The notes: generated by a model not told the origin, from the letters alone. A DNA stretch of 64,000 nt from Pelagibius sp050330205 (GCA_050330205.1 JBHJOA010000032.1:62001-126000), one strand, 5' to 3'. Shown: positions 44,843 through 53,978, numbered from the stretch's first letter. Translations and numbers: made by a program.

Positions 44843-44867
44843 CGGCCGCCGGGCTACCCGGCGGCCG
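44843..44867 (-). terminator. intrinsic terminator between converging deacetylase and TRAP genes
   Basis: A perfect 11 bp stem (arms 44843-44853 and 44857-44867, CGGCCGCCGGG / CCCGGCGGCCG) has a 3-nt loop. On the minus strand it is followed by TTTTCTTC, a proper U-tract, so it terminates the TRAP binding-protein gene. It may also act on the rightward operon. Confidence 0.75.
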
Positions 44868-44893
44868 CTCCTTACATCGACGCGAAGTGGAGG

Positions 44894-46012
44894 TCAGGAA
44901 TAGCGATAGGGAACGCCGACCTGCTCCATGATCTGGTTGTAGTTCTTGAAGGTCTCGATGACACGCGCCGCGCGCGGGCTGACCGAGGCAAGCTCTTCCC
45001 AGAACTCCTCGGCATCCTTGACCACCTGGTCCCATTCGTTTGCCGGAATGGTGGTCAGCTCCATCTTCTTGCCGTTGACGCGAAGATCCGCTTCGCCGCC
45101 CCAGTACCAGACCTGCCGATAGTAGTGCGACTGGTCGATGGAGATCAGGAACAGTTCCTTCAGGTGGTCCGGCACCTTCGCCCAGGAGTCACTGTTGGCG
45201 AAGTAGGAACCGCACCAGGCGCCGGTCACGTTGTTCAGCAGCGCGTAGTTGCAGACATCGGCCCAGCCCACCTCGTAGGCTTCGGTGAATCCACACCAGG
45301 CGACACCGTCGAGTTCGCCGGTCTGGATCGCCACCTCGACGTCGTCCCAGGGAACCGTCACCGGGATGAGGCCGTAACGCGACAGGAAGCGGCCCGCAGT
45401 CGGGACGCCGAACACGCGCTTGCCGTTCATATCGGCCAGCGAGCGGATCGGGTCCTTGGTGAAGATGTGGCAGGGATCCCAGGCGCCGGCACTCAGCCAT
45501 TCGACACCCTGGACCTCGCCATAGGCTTCGGCCCAGATCTCGTTGAGCCCGTACTGCTGGAACAGCACCGGCAGGTCCAGGCTGTAGCGGGTCGAGAAGG
45601 GGAAGTAGCCACCGAACACGGAGATGTCGACCGGCGAAGCCATGGTGGCGTCGTCGCTCTGCACCGCATCGATGGTGCCGTTCTGCAGGGCGCGGAACAA
45701 TTCCGAGGTCGGGACCAGCTGGTCGGCGTAGTAGAGTTCGATCACCATCTCGCCGTTGGCCGCCTTGTTGAAGGCGTCGATCTGCGGCTTGATGACATGG
45801 GCGCCGAGCGGCGCGCCGGAGTAGGTCTGGAGGCGCCAGCGGATCGGGCTTTGCGCCTTCACGTAAGGTGCCGCAAGCGTCGAACCGGCGACCGCCGCCG
45901 CACCGCCGATGCCGGCATTCTTCAGAAACGACCGCCGGCCCTGACTGACCGCGGTACGGGTCGCCGCCTTGGCCCCTTTCCCTGCGTTTTTCGGTTGTTC
46001 TTTCTTAGACAT
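44894..46012 (-). CDS. TRAP transporter substrate-binding protein DctP, orphan
   Basis: A 372-residue periplasmic protein with a twin-arginine signal (GRRSFLKNAGIGGAAA) and the TRAP DctP fold (YYADQLVPTSELFRALQNGTID; GVPTAGRFLSRYGLIPV; and an Asn/Trp-rich ligand region). The ATG at 46012 has AGGAGAAGG upstream. No DctQ or DctM permease genes are in the window near it, so it either works with permeases encoded elsewhere or has another role. It lies downstream of a GlpR-type regulator on the same strand. Confidence 0.9.
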   Translation of the reverse strand: MSKKEQPKNAGKGAKAATRTAVSQGRRSFLKNAGIGGAAAVAGSTLAAPYVKAQSPIRWRLQTYSGAPLGAHVIKPQIDAFNKAANGEMVIELYYADQLVPTSELFRALQNGTIDAVQSDDATMASPVDISVFGGYFPFSTRYSLDLPVLFQQYGLNEIWAEAYGEVQGVEWLSAGAWDPCHIFTKDPIRSLADMNGKRVFGVPTAGRFLSRYGLIPVTVPWDDVEVAIQTGELDGVAWCGFTEAYEVGWADVCNYALLNNVTGAWCGSYFANSDSWAKVPDHLKELFLISIDQSHYYRQVWYWGGEADLRVNGKKMELTTIPANEWDQVVKDAEEFWEELASVSPRAARVIETFKNYNQIMEQVGVPYRYS

Positions 46013-46222
46013 GGCCTTCTCCTGTTGCACACGATTTCACTATTCAAGCCTCCCCCGAAGCCGAACGACCGTTCTCACCCGAAACCTTGGCTGCCGTCGA
46101 CATGGCCCTGCGGCCAGGGACGGATCCAGGGAAGTCCTTCACACGTACCGCGCCTCCGATTGCCCTGTCGTCGCAGAGGGCGAAGTACCGGTAGATGCCT
46201 CTCTTGCTGCTACTGCCGGACA

Positions 46223-47002
46223 TCAGTGCACCGTGACACCCGCCGCCGACAGCGCGGCCAATAGCGTACCCTGCGGCTCGCGATCGGTCACCAGCGCATT
46301 GATGCGCTCGAGCGGACAGACCGAGAACGCCGCCCTGCGCTGAAACTTCGAAGCATCCGCGACGACCACCAGATTGTCGGCATGCTCCAGCATGGCGCGG
46401 GCGACCTGGGCCTCGTCGAAATTGAAGTCCGTCACCCCGGCGGCGGCGTCGAGGGCGCCGACGGTGATCAGGGCATGATCCGCATGGAACGACTGGACCT
46501 CCGCGATGGCGGTCGGCCCCACGGTCTCCTGGTTGTCTCCATCGAAGCGCCCGCCGAGCAGGAACACCGAGGTCCGGTTGCCGCGCTCGGTGAGTACCGC
46601 CGCTATGCGTGTGGAGTTGGTGATCACCGTCAGTCCGCCGATCTTGCCGATCTCCTCCGCACACATCAGGGTCGTCGACCCGGTATCGATGAACAACGTC
46701 TCGCCCGGGGCGATCAGGCCGGCCACCTTCTCGGCGATGATTCGCTTGCCCACGGCGTTGAGCGCCATGCGCTCGCGGAACGGTCCCTCCTCCTGCCGCC
46801 GAGGCAGCTTGGCTCCGCCATGGACCTTGAGGACGGCACCCTCCTCTGCCAAGACCGTCAGGTCGCGCCGGATGGTTTCGTGGGACGTCTTGAAGCGCAG
46901 CGCCAAGTGCTCGACGCTCACCCGTCCCTGCCGGCGAACCGCCTCGGCTATCTTTTCCTGCCGCAGCTTCGGCCCGAAGGGGCGTGCCCGTCCCCTCAGC
47001 AT
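46223..47002 (-). CDS. DeoR/GlpR family regulator
   Basis: A 259-residue DeoR-type regulator with an N-terminal winged helix (about residues 8-65, including TSHETIRRDLTVLAEEG) and a sugar-phosphate sensor domain (DTGSTTLMCAEE; GAL motif). ATG 47002 has GGAAGG upstream. It is divergent from the glycerol-3-phosphate dehydrogenase/glycerol kinase operon, as GlpR is in many bacteria, so glycerol-3-phosphate is the likely effector. A sigma-70-like promoter for that operon lies in the gap. Confidence 0.88.
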   Translation of the reverse strand: MLRGRARPFGPKLRQEKIAEAVRRQGRVSVEHLALRFKTSHETIRRDLTVLAEEGAVLKVHGGAKLPRRQEEGPFRERMALNAVGKRIIAEKVAGLIAPGETLFIDTGSTTLMCAEEIGKIGGLTVITNSTRIAAVLTERGNRTSVFLLGGRFDGDNQETVGPTAIAEVQSFHADHALITVGALDAAAGVTDFNFDEAQVARAMLEHADNLVVVADASKFQRRAAFSVCPLERINALVTDREPQGTLLAALSAAGVTVH

Positions 47003-47027
47003 TTCCGCCTTCCGAAGGCCACAAAAA

Positions 47028-47058
47028 TTGACCGATCCCACAAATCAATCTCTATAAT
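47028..47058 (+). promoter_or_regulatory. sigma-70-like promoter for the glycerol operon
   Basis: TTGACC (47028-47033) and TATAAT (47053-47058) are spaced by 19 bp, slightly longer than the optimum 17. They face the glycerol-3-phosphate dehydrogenase gene and begin 26 bp from the GlpR start codon. The -10 is a perfect consensus, notable in GC-rich DNA. Confidence 0.45.
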
Positions 47059-47199
47059 ATTGAAATTATTCGTGTTTTCCAGGATCATCGCCAGCCGTTC
47101 GTTGACCGAAAGGGCATCCATGGGTACGGTATGCGGGTGCTCTTTTCGGGGCAAGTCAAAAACTCAAAGAGTTTCAGCCACAAGGACCATGGTTCCGCG

Positions 47200-48609
47200 A
47201 TGACGGGCGCGACGGCAGGCCGGGCCGAAATCTTCGACGTGATCGTCGTCGGCGCCGGTGTCGTCGGTTGCGCGGTGGCGCGCCGGCTGACCCTGGCAGG
47301 TGCGCGGGTCCTCGTCGTCGAGAAAGCGGTGGACATCCTGGACGGCGCCAGCAAGGGCAACAGCGGCATCCTGCACACCGGCTTCGATGCCCCGCCCGGC
47401 TCCCTCGAACAACGCTGCATCGCCGCCGGCTACCGCGAATACCTGGAGATTCGCGAGCCCCTAAACCTGCCGCTCCTGGAAACTGGCGCCCTGGTGCTGG
47501 CCTGGACCCAGGAGGAAGAAGCGAAGCTGCCGGCCCTGATGGACCGGGCCCGTGCGAACGGTGTCGACGACGTCGCGCCGCTGAACCGCCGGCAAATCCT
47601 GGAGATGGAGCCGCAGCTATCGCCCAGGGTCGTGGCGGGGTTCCGGGTGCCGCGGGAGTTCGTCATCGACCCCTGGAGCGCCCCCACAGCCTATCTGCTG
47701 CAGGCGCTTGCCAACGGCGCCGAATGCCGGCGCGGTGCGGAGGTGCTGAGCGGCGCTTTCGATGGCAGCGCCTGGCGGCTGGAGACCACGTCTGGACCCC
47801 TCGCCGGCCGGGCCGTGGTCAACTGCGCCGGGCTCTATGGCGATATCGTGGATCGGCGCCTGCTGGGCAGCAGCAGTTTCACCATCCGCCCCCGCAAGGG
47901 CCAGTTCGTGGTCTTCGACAAGGCCGCCGCACAGCTTGCCACCTCGATCCTCCTGCCGGTGCCGACGGCGCATACCAAGGGCGTGGTGGTCTGCCGCACC
48001 GCCTATGGGAACCTCTTGGTCGGCCCGACAGCGGAGGACCAGGACAGCCGCGACGACGCCTCGGTGGACCGATCGGCACTTCTGCAACTGCGGGACAAGG
48101 GGATCGAGATGCTGCCGGAGCTGGCCGGCATGCCGGTCACCGCTGCCTACGCCGGGCTGCGCCCGGCCAGCGAGCACAAGGACTACCGGGTCGAAGCTCG
48201 CCCGGAGCGGCGCTACGTCACCGTCGGCGGCATCCGCTCGACCGGGCTCAGCAGCGCCCTCGGTCTGGCCCAGGAGGTTCTGACCCTGATCGCCGGCTTC
48301 GGCGCCACCTACCGTCCGCCCCAGGAGGTCGCCTGGCCGCAGGTATCCGGGATCAGCGAGGCGGCACCGCGTGCCTGGGCATCGCCCGGAAACGGCGGGA
48401 TCATCTGCCACTGCGAACTGGTCACCCGTGGTGAAATCGAGGCCGCGCTCAGCGGCCCACTGGCCGCGCGCAGCCTGGCCGGCCTGAAACGCCGCACCCG
48501 CGTCACCATGGGGCGCTGCCAGGGCTTCTACTGTCTCGGCGCCCTCGCCGAACTGACCGAGGGCCGCTTCGAGTCCGGCCTCGCGATCGCCGAGGCCAAC
48601 GATGGCTGA
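47200..48609 (+). CDS. GlpA-like glycerol-3-phosphate dehydrogenase with BFD-type [2Fe-2S] domain
   Basis: A 469-residue FAD enzyme: DAO-type domain with dinucleotide motif VIVVGAGVVGCAVARRL near the start and a C-terminal BFD-like domain with cysteines in CHC and CQGFYC. It oxidises glycerol-3-phosphate to dihydroxyacetone phosphate and passes electrons on. GlpA in E. coli has the same two-domain form. I chose ATG 47200; ATG 47131 would add 23 residues and is possible given the promoter position. It overlaps the next gene by 8 bp. Confidence 0.85.
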   Translation: MTGATAGRAEIFDVIVVGAGVVGCAVARRLTLAGARVLVVEKAVDILDGASKGNSGILHTGFDAPPGSLEQRCIAAGYREYLEIREPLNLPLLETGALVLAWTQEEEAKLPALMDRARANGVDDVAPLNRRQILEMEPQLSPRVVAGFRVPREFVIDPWSAPTAYLLQALANGAECRRGAEVLSGAFDGSAWRLETTSGPLAGRAVVNCAGLYGDIVDRRLLGSSSFTIRPRKGQFVVFDKAAAQLATSILLPVPTAHTKGVVVCRTAYGNLLVGPTAEDQDSRDDASVDRSALLQLRDKGIEMLPELAGMPVTAAYAGLRPASEHKDYRVEARPERRYVTVGGIRSTGLSSALGLAQEVLTLIAGFGATYRPPQEVAWPQVSGISEAAPRAWASPGNGGIICHCELVTRGEIEAALSGPLAARSLAGLKRRTRVTMGRCQGFYCLGALAELTEGRFESGLAIAEANDG

Positions 48610-49867
48610 AGCCGGCACGCAACTGGCCAGGCCACCGGCCGAGGTCGAGGTCGCCATCGTCGGCGGCGGGCCGGCGGGTCTTGCCGCCGCGACGCGCCTG
48701 CGGGAGCGCGGTGCGGGTTCCGTGGTTGTCCTCGACCGCGAGCCGGCCGCCGGCGGCATACCACGGCACTGCGGCCACTACCCCTTCGGCATGCGGGAGT
48801 TTCACCGTCTCCTGCGCGGGCCGGACTATGCGCGCCGCCTGGTGGGCCGCGCGCGGGCCGCCGGGGTCGAGATCCGCACCGGAACCACGGTGGTCGGCCT
48901 CGCGCCGGGAGGGCGCCTGCAGGTCTCGACAGCCGACGGCGCGGCGGAACTGGCGGCTCGGCGCGTGCTGCTGGCGACCGGCGTGCGCGAGACCAGCCGC
49001 GCCGCGCGCATGATCGGCGGGCGGCGTCCGCTGGGCGTGGTCTCGACCGGCGCGCTGCAGTCCCTCGTCTATCTCGCCGGCAAGCGCCCGTTCCGCCGAC
49101 CGGTCATCCTGGGCAGCGAGTTGGTTTCCTTTTCCGCCATCCTGACCTGCCGCCACGCCGGCATCCGGCCGGTCGCCATGGTCGAGGAAGGCCCGCGGAT
49201 CACCGCAAGACGCTTCTTCGAGGGACTGCCGCGGTTGCTCGGCATCCCCCTCTTCCTCGGTACCCGCCTGGTAGCGATCCACGGCGACAGACGCGTGGAG
49301 GGCGTGACGGTGGAGCGGGCCGACGGCACGCGGCACGAGATCGCGGCCGACGGCGTCATCGTCAGCGGCGCCTTCACGCCGGAGGCCACGCTCTGTCGCA
49401 TGGGCCACCTGACGATCGACACGGCGAGCGGTGGGCCCGCGGTCGACCAGTTCGGCCGCTGCTCCGATCCCGCCTACTTCGCCGCGGGCAATCTGCTGCG
49501 GCCGGTTGAAACGGCGGGCTGGAGTTGGCGTGAGGGAGGTGCTGTCGGCGATGCCCTCGCCGACAGCCTGAGCGGCAGCCTGCCTGAGCCCGAACGCCAG
49601 ATCGCGGTGGCGCTGGAATCGCCTGCGATCAAGCTCGCGGTACCCCAGCGCATCGCCCTGCCGCACCGTGCCGGAACCTTGGATCATCTCCAACTGCGCC
49701 TCACGCACGCCGTACGCGGCCGGCTGACGGTCGCCGATGCCGGCGGTATCCTATGGGAGAAGTCCGTCAACGGACTGCCTGAACGCCGCGTCCTGGTGCC
49801 ACTCGACGCCTTCATCGGCAAGATTCGCGGCGATACCCTCACCATCTCCATCGCGGAGGGAAGTTGA
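48602..49867 (+). CDS. FAD/NAD(P)-dependent oxidoreductase (HcnB/GlpB-like partner)
   Basis: A 421-residue flavoprotein with two dinucleotide-binding motifs (VAIVGGGPAGLAAA near residue 17 and VILGSELVSF near 165) and a GIPRHCGH motif typical of the pyridine-nucleotide oxidoreductases that pair with DAO-type dehydrogenases. The C-terminal 80 residues are a small extra domain of unknown type. Its place between the GlpA-like and glycerol kinase genes suggests electron transfer from glycerol-3-phosphate, by analogy with GlpB; whether the acceptor is NAD or quinone is not clear. Confidence 0.82.
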   Translation: MAEAGTQLARPPAEVEVAIVGGGPAGLAAATRLRERGAGSVVVLDREPAAGGIPRHCGHYPFGMREFHRLLRGPDYARRLVGRARAAGVEIRTGTTVVGLAPGGRLQVSTADGAAELAARRVLLATGVRETSRAARMIGGRRPLGVVSTGALQSLVYLAGKRPFRRPVILGSELVSFSAILTCRHAGIRPVAMVEEGPRITARRFFEGLPRLLGIPLFLGTRLVAIHGDRRVEGVTVERADGTRHEIAADGVIVSGAFTPEATLCRMGHLTIDTASGGPAVDQFGRCSDPAYFAAGNLLRPVETAGWSWREGGAVGDALADSLSGSLPEPERQIAVALESPAIKLAVPQRIALPHRAGTLDHLQLRLTHAVRGRLTVADAGGILWEKSVNGLPERRVLVPLDAFIGKIRGDTLTISIAEGS

Positions 49868-49868
49868 C

Positions 49869-51290
49869 GTGACGATCGCCGCCATCGACCAGGGCACCAC
49901 CTCCACCCGCGCGCTGGCGCTGCGGGCAGACGGCACTGCCGCGGTGGTGATGGCGACGGAGCACCGCCAGATCTACCCGCGGCCCGGCTGGGTCGAGCAC
50001 GACCCGGAGGAACTGATCGCCGGCATTCTGGCCTGCGCGGAGGCGATCGAGGCGCCGGAAGCGTTCGGGATCGACAACCAGGGCGAAAGCTGCCTGGCCT
50101 GGAACGCCGACACCAAGGAGGCGGTCTCGCCGGTCATCGTCTGGCAGGACAGCCGCACGGCCGACGTCGTCGAAAACCTGAAGCGCGACGGCGCCGAGGC
50201 CCTGACTCTGGCGCGCGCCGGCCTGCCGCTCGACGCGTACTTTTCGGCCACCAAGCTGGCCTGGATCCTGGAACACCTTCCAGAGGCCAGGCAGCTGCTG
50301 GCACGCGGCAAGCTGCGTCTCGGCACCACCGACGCCTTCTTCCTGGACCGCCTCACCGGACGCTGCGTCACCGACGTGACCACGGCCTCGCGGACTTCGC
50401 TGATGAACCTGGAGACCGGCCAGTGGGATGAGGAACTCTGCCGCCTTTTCGGTGTGCCTGTCGAGACGCTGCCGCAGATCGTCCCCACGACCGGCGATTT
50501 CGGCGCCATCGATCTCGGCGGCCGCCAGGTTCCCGTGGTCGCCAGCATCGTCGACCAGCAGGCCGCGCTCTACGGCCATGGCTGCCGCCGGGCCGGCGAC
50601 GGCAAGATCACTTTCGGTACCGGGGCTTTCGCCCTGATGGTGACGGGGCCGGAGATCCTGCGTGCGCCGGAGAAGGGTCTGCTGCCCACGGTGGCCTGGC
50701 AGCTGGACGGCGAAAATCCGATCTATGCTCTCGACGGCGGCGTCTACGCAGCCAGCGCGGCGGTCAACTGGGGGGGCAAGCTGGGCCTCTTCGAAACCAT
50801 CGAGTCGCTGAATGCGCTGGCGGGAGAAGCGGCGATCGACATGGGCCTGGTTTTCGTGCCTGCCCTTTCCGGCCTCGCCTGCCCGCACTGGGACCGCCGC
50901 GCACGAGGGCTCTGGGTCGGCCTCTCTATCAACCACGGCCGCAAGGACATGATGAAGTCGATCCTCGAGGGCGTTGCCTTCCGGGCCGCCGAGGTGATCG
51001 CCGCCATGAGCGAACTGGTACCGGCGACGGGACCGCTGTCAATCGACGGCGGGCTGTCGCGCAATCCTTACTTCACGCGATTTCTCGCCGAGGTGCTGGA
51101 GCGCGAGGTGAGCGTCGCCACCAATGCCGAGCTGACCGGCACGGGAATCGCACAGTTGGCCGCCCTGGCCAGCGGCCGGGCGATCGAGAGTCGTGGGAGC
51201 GCCACGACCGTGCACCCGGAGAAGCGGCGCGGTCATCAGCTCGCCACCTTTGCCGAGGCAGTCAGGATTTCGCGGACCTGGCAGAGGTAG
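49869..51290 (+). CDS. glpK: glycerol kinase (FGGY family)
   Basis: A 473-residue FGGY sugar kinase. Motifs include DQGTTSTRAL at the start, FGIDNQGES, VIVWQDSRT, the ATP-binding GTGAFAL and ALDGGVYAA, and GGLSRNPYF near the C-terminus. The start is GTG 49869 with GGAGGGAAG upstream. It is shorter than E. coli GlpK (502 residues), so assignment to glycerol rests partly on the neighbouring dehydrogenase and GlpR. It converges with the aldehyde dehydrogenase gene across 13 bp. Confidence 0.82.
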   Translation: MTIAAIDQGTTSTRALALRADGTAAVVMATEHRQIYPRPGWVEHDPEELIAGILACAEAIEAPEAFGIDNQGESCLAWNADTKEAVSPVIVWQDSRTADVVENLKRDGAEALTLARAGLPLDAYFSATKLAWILEHLPEARQLLARGKLRLGTTDAFFLDRLTGRCVTDVTTASRTSLMNLETGQWDEELCRLFGVPVETLPQIVPTTGDFGAIDLGGRQVPVVASIVDQQAALYGHGCRRAGDGKITFGTGAFALMVTGPEILRAPEKGLLPTVAWQLDGENPIYALDGGVYAASAAVNWGGKLGLFETIESLNALAGEAAIDMGLVFVPALSGLACPHWDRRARGLWVGLSINHGRKDMMKSILEGVAFRAAEVIAAMSELVPATGPLSIDGGLSRNPYFTRFLAEVLEREVSVATNAELTGTGIAQLAALASGRAIESRGSATTVHPEKRRGHQLATFAEAVRISRTWQR

Positions 51291-51303
51291 GCGCGCTTCG
51301 GCG

Positions 51304-52818
51304 TCAGCCGAAGTTGCGGCCTTTGTTGCTGTAGAACCAGTCGTCAGGGTAGGGATACCACCAGTCCTGCACGGCCGGCTTGGCGTCGATCACCACCATT
51401 TTCGATTGGCGGAAGGCATCGAGTCCCTGGCGCCCCAGCTCGCGCCCCATGCCCGAAAGCTTCCAGCCGCCGAAGGGCAGCGCATCGTTGTCGATCAGCG
51501 GATTGTTGACCCAGACCATACCGGCCTCCAGGGCTTCGGCCGCCTGCATCGCCTCTTCCAGCGAGGTGGTGAAGACCGAGGCACCGAGGCCGAACTCGGA
51601 CGCATTGGCCAGCGCCAGCGCCTCGTCGAAGGAACGCACCTTGCAGATCGACGCCACCGGCCCGAAAACCTCCTCGCGCATGATCTCCATCTCGGGCACG
51701 ACCCCGGTGAGGATGGTCGGCTCGTAGTACCAGCCGGTATTGAATCCCGGCGGCACGCGTCCGCCGCAGACCGCGGTGGCCCCGGCCGCGACGGCACTGT
51801 CGACCAGGCGCATGACCTTGTCGCGCGCAGCCTGGCTCACCAGCGGGCCGATCTCGGATTTTTCCAGGCCGGGGCCGATGCGCAGCTTGCGGGCGGCTGC
51901 GGCGAAGCCGTCGACAAAGGCATCGTGTACTTTTTCATGCACATAGAACCGTTCAGCCGAGGTGCAAATCTGGCCCGAGAGGTGGAACGCCGCAGTGACG
52001 GCTCCCGGGACCGCCACCTCCAGGGGCGCGTGCTCGGAGACGATCATGGGGTCGCTGCCGCCGGCTTCTATGATGGCGGGCTTCATCCGCTCGGCGCAGG
52101 CGACCGCCACCTTGCGGCCGGCAGCGACGCTGCCGGTGAAAGCGACGGCATTCGTACACCTGGAGGCAATCAGCGCCTGCGCCGCCTCCGCCCCGCCAGT
52201 GATGCAGGAAACCAGGCCCGGGGCCAGCAGGCGGAAGTGCTCCATGAATTTTAGGGTGCAGAGCGAGGTCGCCTCAGCCGGCTTTACGATGCAGGCATTG
52301 CCGGCCGCCAGCGAAGCTGCCACGGTCCAGCACATCAGCAGAATCGGGAAGTTAAACGGCATGATGTGCACCGAGACGCCGTAAGGCTCGTAGCGTGCGT
52401 ACTGGAACGAACCGGTCTGGGTGGTACCAGCGATCTTTCCGGCCTCGTCGCGCGCCATCTCGGCGTAGTAACGGAAGATGCCTGCACAATTGGCCAGCTC
52501 GCCGGTCGCCTCCGGGTAGGGCTTGCCCATCTCGCGCACCATGAGCACGGCGACCTCCTCGAAGTCGCCGTGCTCGATAGAATCGGCGAGGCGGTGCAGG
52601 GCCGTGGCGCGGGACTTGGCGTCGAGGCGCCTCCAGGATTTCTGCGCCTCGTTGGCCTCCGCGATCACAGCATCGATCTCGACGGCGCCGCAACGCGCTA
52701 CCCGGCCGACGGACTCCAACGAGGCGGGGTCGACTACCTCGTAGCACTCCGCGTCGATCAGACTGCGATAGTCGTTGGCGGCGAAGATGCACGGCGCGGC
52801 CGGGTTGAAGGCATGCAT
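51304..52818 (-). CDS. NAD(P)-dependent aldehyde dehydrogenase
   Basis: A 504-residue aldehyde dehydrogenase with Cys285 (SGQICTSAER), Glu251 (EAGGS), Asn156 (PFNFP) and Lys179 (VKPAE). ATG 52818 gives the expected N-terminus; longer in-frame extensions were rejected. It resembles the succinate-semialdehyde/aliphatic group but substrate is unassigned. It ends the cluster of importer, glycosyltransferase-like and cupin genes, 41 bp after the first cupin, and may oxidise an aldehyde produced there. Confidence 0.9.
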   Translation of the reverse strand: MHAFNPAAPCIFAANDYRSLIDAECYEVVDPASLESVGRVARCGAVEIDAVIAEANEAQKSWRRLDAKSRATALHRLADSIEHGDFEEVAVLMVREMGKPYPEATGELANCAGIFRYYAEMARDEAGKIAGTTQTGSFQYARYEPYGVSVHIMPFNFPILLMCWTVAASLAAGNACIVKPAEATSLCTLKFMEHFRLLAPGLVSCITGGAEAAQALIASRCTNAVAFTGSVAAGRKVAVACAERMKPAIIEAGGSDPMIVSEHAPLEVAVPGAVTAAFHLSGQICTSAERFYVHEKVHDAFVDGFAAAARKLRIGPGLEKSEIGPLVSQAARDKVMRLVDSAVAAGATAVCGGRVPPGFNTGWYYEPTILTGVVPEMEIMREEVFGPVASICKVRSFDEALALANASEFGLGASVFTTSLEEAMQAAEALEAGMVWVNNPLIDNDALPFGGWKLSGMGRELGRQGLDAFRQSKMVVIDAKPAVQDWWYPYPDDWFYSNKGRNFG

Positions 52819-52859
52819 TGGCAAGATCCTTGGGGGGCTGGAAGTGAGAAGCTGCCGCT

Positions 52860-53222
52860 TCAGCGGATCATGTAGACCTTGCGCACGGTCTCGTGCACCC
52901 GGCAGGTGCCCTTCCATCCCTTCGGAAAAAAGGCGGCGGTGTCCGGCGCGATCTCGATGACTTCCCCGGATTCGTGGGTGTAGGTGCAGCGACCGGAGAG
53001 GAAGTGGCAGAACTCGTCTGCCGTTACCTCGCAGCGCCAGAAGCCCGGCGTGCAGATCCAGATCCCCGATTCCGGCGACCCGCCAGGCCCCTTGTAGAGC
53101 AGCTTGCCGGACGTTCGCGACTCCCCTTCGATCATGGTCGGAATCACGCCCCAGTCGACGGTATCTGTAGCGTCTTGCGGGTTATGCATTACCGGGGTCT
53201 TGGCCTTGGTCTCGCCGTTCAT
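52860..53222 (-). CDS. small cupin (DUF861/ureidoglycine-aminohydrolase-like), copy 1
   Basis: A 120-residue single-domain cupin. The motifs PESGIWICTPGFWR and TADEFCHFLSG mark the DUF861-type fold with a His/Glu metal site. ATG 53222 gives a compact protein; longer frames overlap its neighbour. It is the most divergent of three consecutive cupins. Proteins of this family include (S)-ureidoglycine aminohydrolase relatives, but most are uncharacterised. Confidence 0.88.
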   Translation of the reverse strand: MNGETKAKTPVMHNPQDATDTVDWGVIPTMIEGESRTSGKLLYKGPGGSPESGIWICTPGFWRCEVTADEFCHFLSGRCTYTHESGEVIEIAPDTAAFFPKGWKGTCRVHETVRKVYMIR

Positions 53223-53236
53223 TCTGTCACCTTCGT

Positions 53237-53602
53237 TCAACGCAGCATGTAAACGCTGCGGATGGTCTCGAATACCTCCACCGTGCCGGTCCAGTCCTCG
53301 CGGAAATGGACCACCGTGCCCGGGACGATCTCGATCTCCTCGCCGTCGTCGGCCCGGTAGACCGCGCGGCCGGAAAGGAAATGGCACAGCTCGTCGCGCG
53401 GCAGCGTCAGGCGCCAGCTGCCCGGTGTGCAGATCCACAGTCCTGCCTCCGGCAGGCCGTCCTCGCCCTTCCACAGCAGCCGCCCGCGATTCATCGAGCG
53501 CCCGTCGATCGGCTCCAGGTGCCCGCCCCAGTCGGTCATCTCGCCGTTCCACTGCGAGACGTCATGGATGTGCGGCGCAGAGGATTTGAACTTGGCGCTC
53601 AT
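53237..53602 (-). CDS. small cupin (DUF861 type), copy 2
   Basis: A 121-residue cupin with LWICTPGSWR, PRDELCHFLSGRAVY and VVHFREDWTG. It is about two-thirds identical to copy 3 by eye over the last hundred residues, indicating tandem duplication. Its ATG overlaps the stop of copy 3 by 4 bp, so they are translationally coupled. Confidence 0.88.
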   Translation of the reverse strand: MSAKFKSSAPHIHDVSQWNGEMTDWGGHLEPIDGRSMNRGRLLWKGEDGLPEAGLWICTPGSWRLTLPRDELCHFLSGRAVYRADDGEEIEIVPGTVVHFREDWTGTVEVFETIRSVYMLR

Positions 53603-53976
53603 CGCAGCATGTAGAGGTTGCGCATGGTCTCAATCACCTCGCATTCGCCGCTCCAACCCTGCGGGAAATGCACCACAGTACCCGGCCCCACCTCGATCAC
53701 CTCGCCACCGTCGGCGCGGTAGACCGCGCGTCCGGAGACGAAGTGGCAGAGTTCGTCGGCCGGCAGCGACAGCCGCCAGCGCCCGGGCGTGCAGACCCAG
53801 AGGCCCACCTCGGGGTGCCCGCCCTCGCCTTTCCACAGCAGGCGCCCGCTGCTGCGGCTGACGCCTTCGACGGCATCGGGCTGAACGCCCCAATCGGCAA
53901 GGTCGTCGGCCCAGACGCTGGCGCCTGGCAGGTGCGGTGCGCTGGACGACAGGCTTGCCGGCAGATCGGGGGTCAC
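53599..53976 (-). CDS. small cupin (DUF861 type), copy 3
   Basis: A 125-residue cupin with LWVCTPGRWR, PADELCHFVSGRAVY and VVHFPQGWSG. The start is GTG 53976, two bases after the glycosyltransferase stop, with AAAGGCG upstream. Sharing DWG, EG.SR.SGRLLWKG and the C-terminal YMLR with its neighbours, it is a clear paralogue. Retention of the metal-site residues in all three suggests distinct functional roles or a heteromeric protein. Confidence 0.86.
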   Translation of the reverse strand: MTPDLPASLSSSAPHLPGASVWADDLADWGVQPDAVEGVSRSSGRLLWKGEGGHPEVGLWVCTPGRWRLSLPADELCHFVSGRAVYRADGGEVIEVGPGTVVHFPQGWSGECEVIETMRNLYMLR

Positions 53977-53978
53977 GG

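Noticed and set aside
47098..47110. TTCG-TTGAC-CGAA inverted repeat as a GlpR operator
   Set aside because: Arms are only 4 bp with a 5 bp spacer, too short to distinguish from chance in GC-rich DNA.
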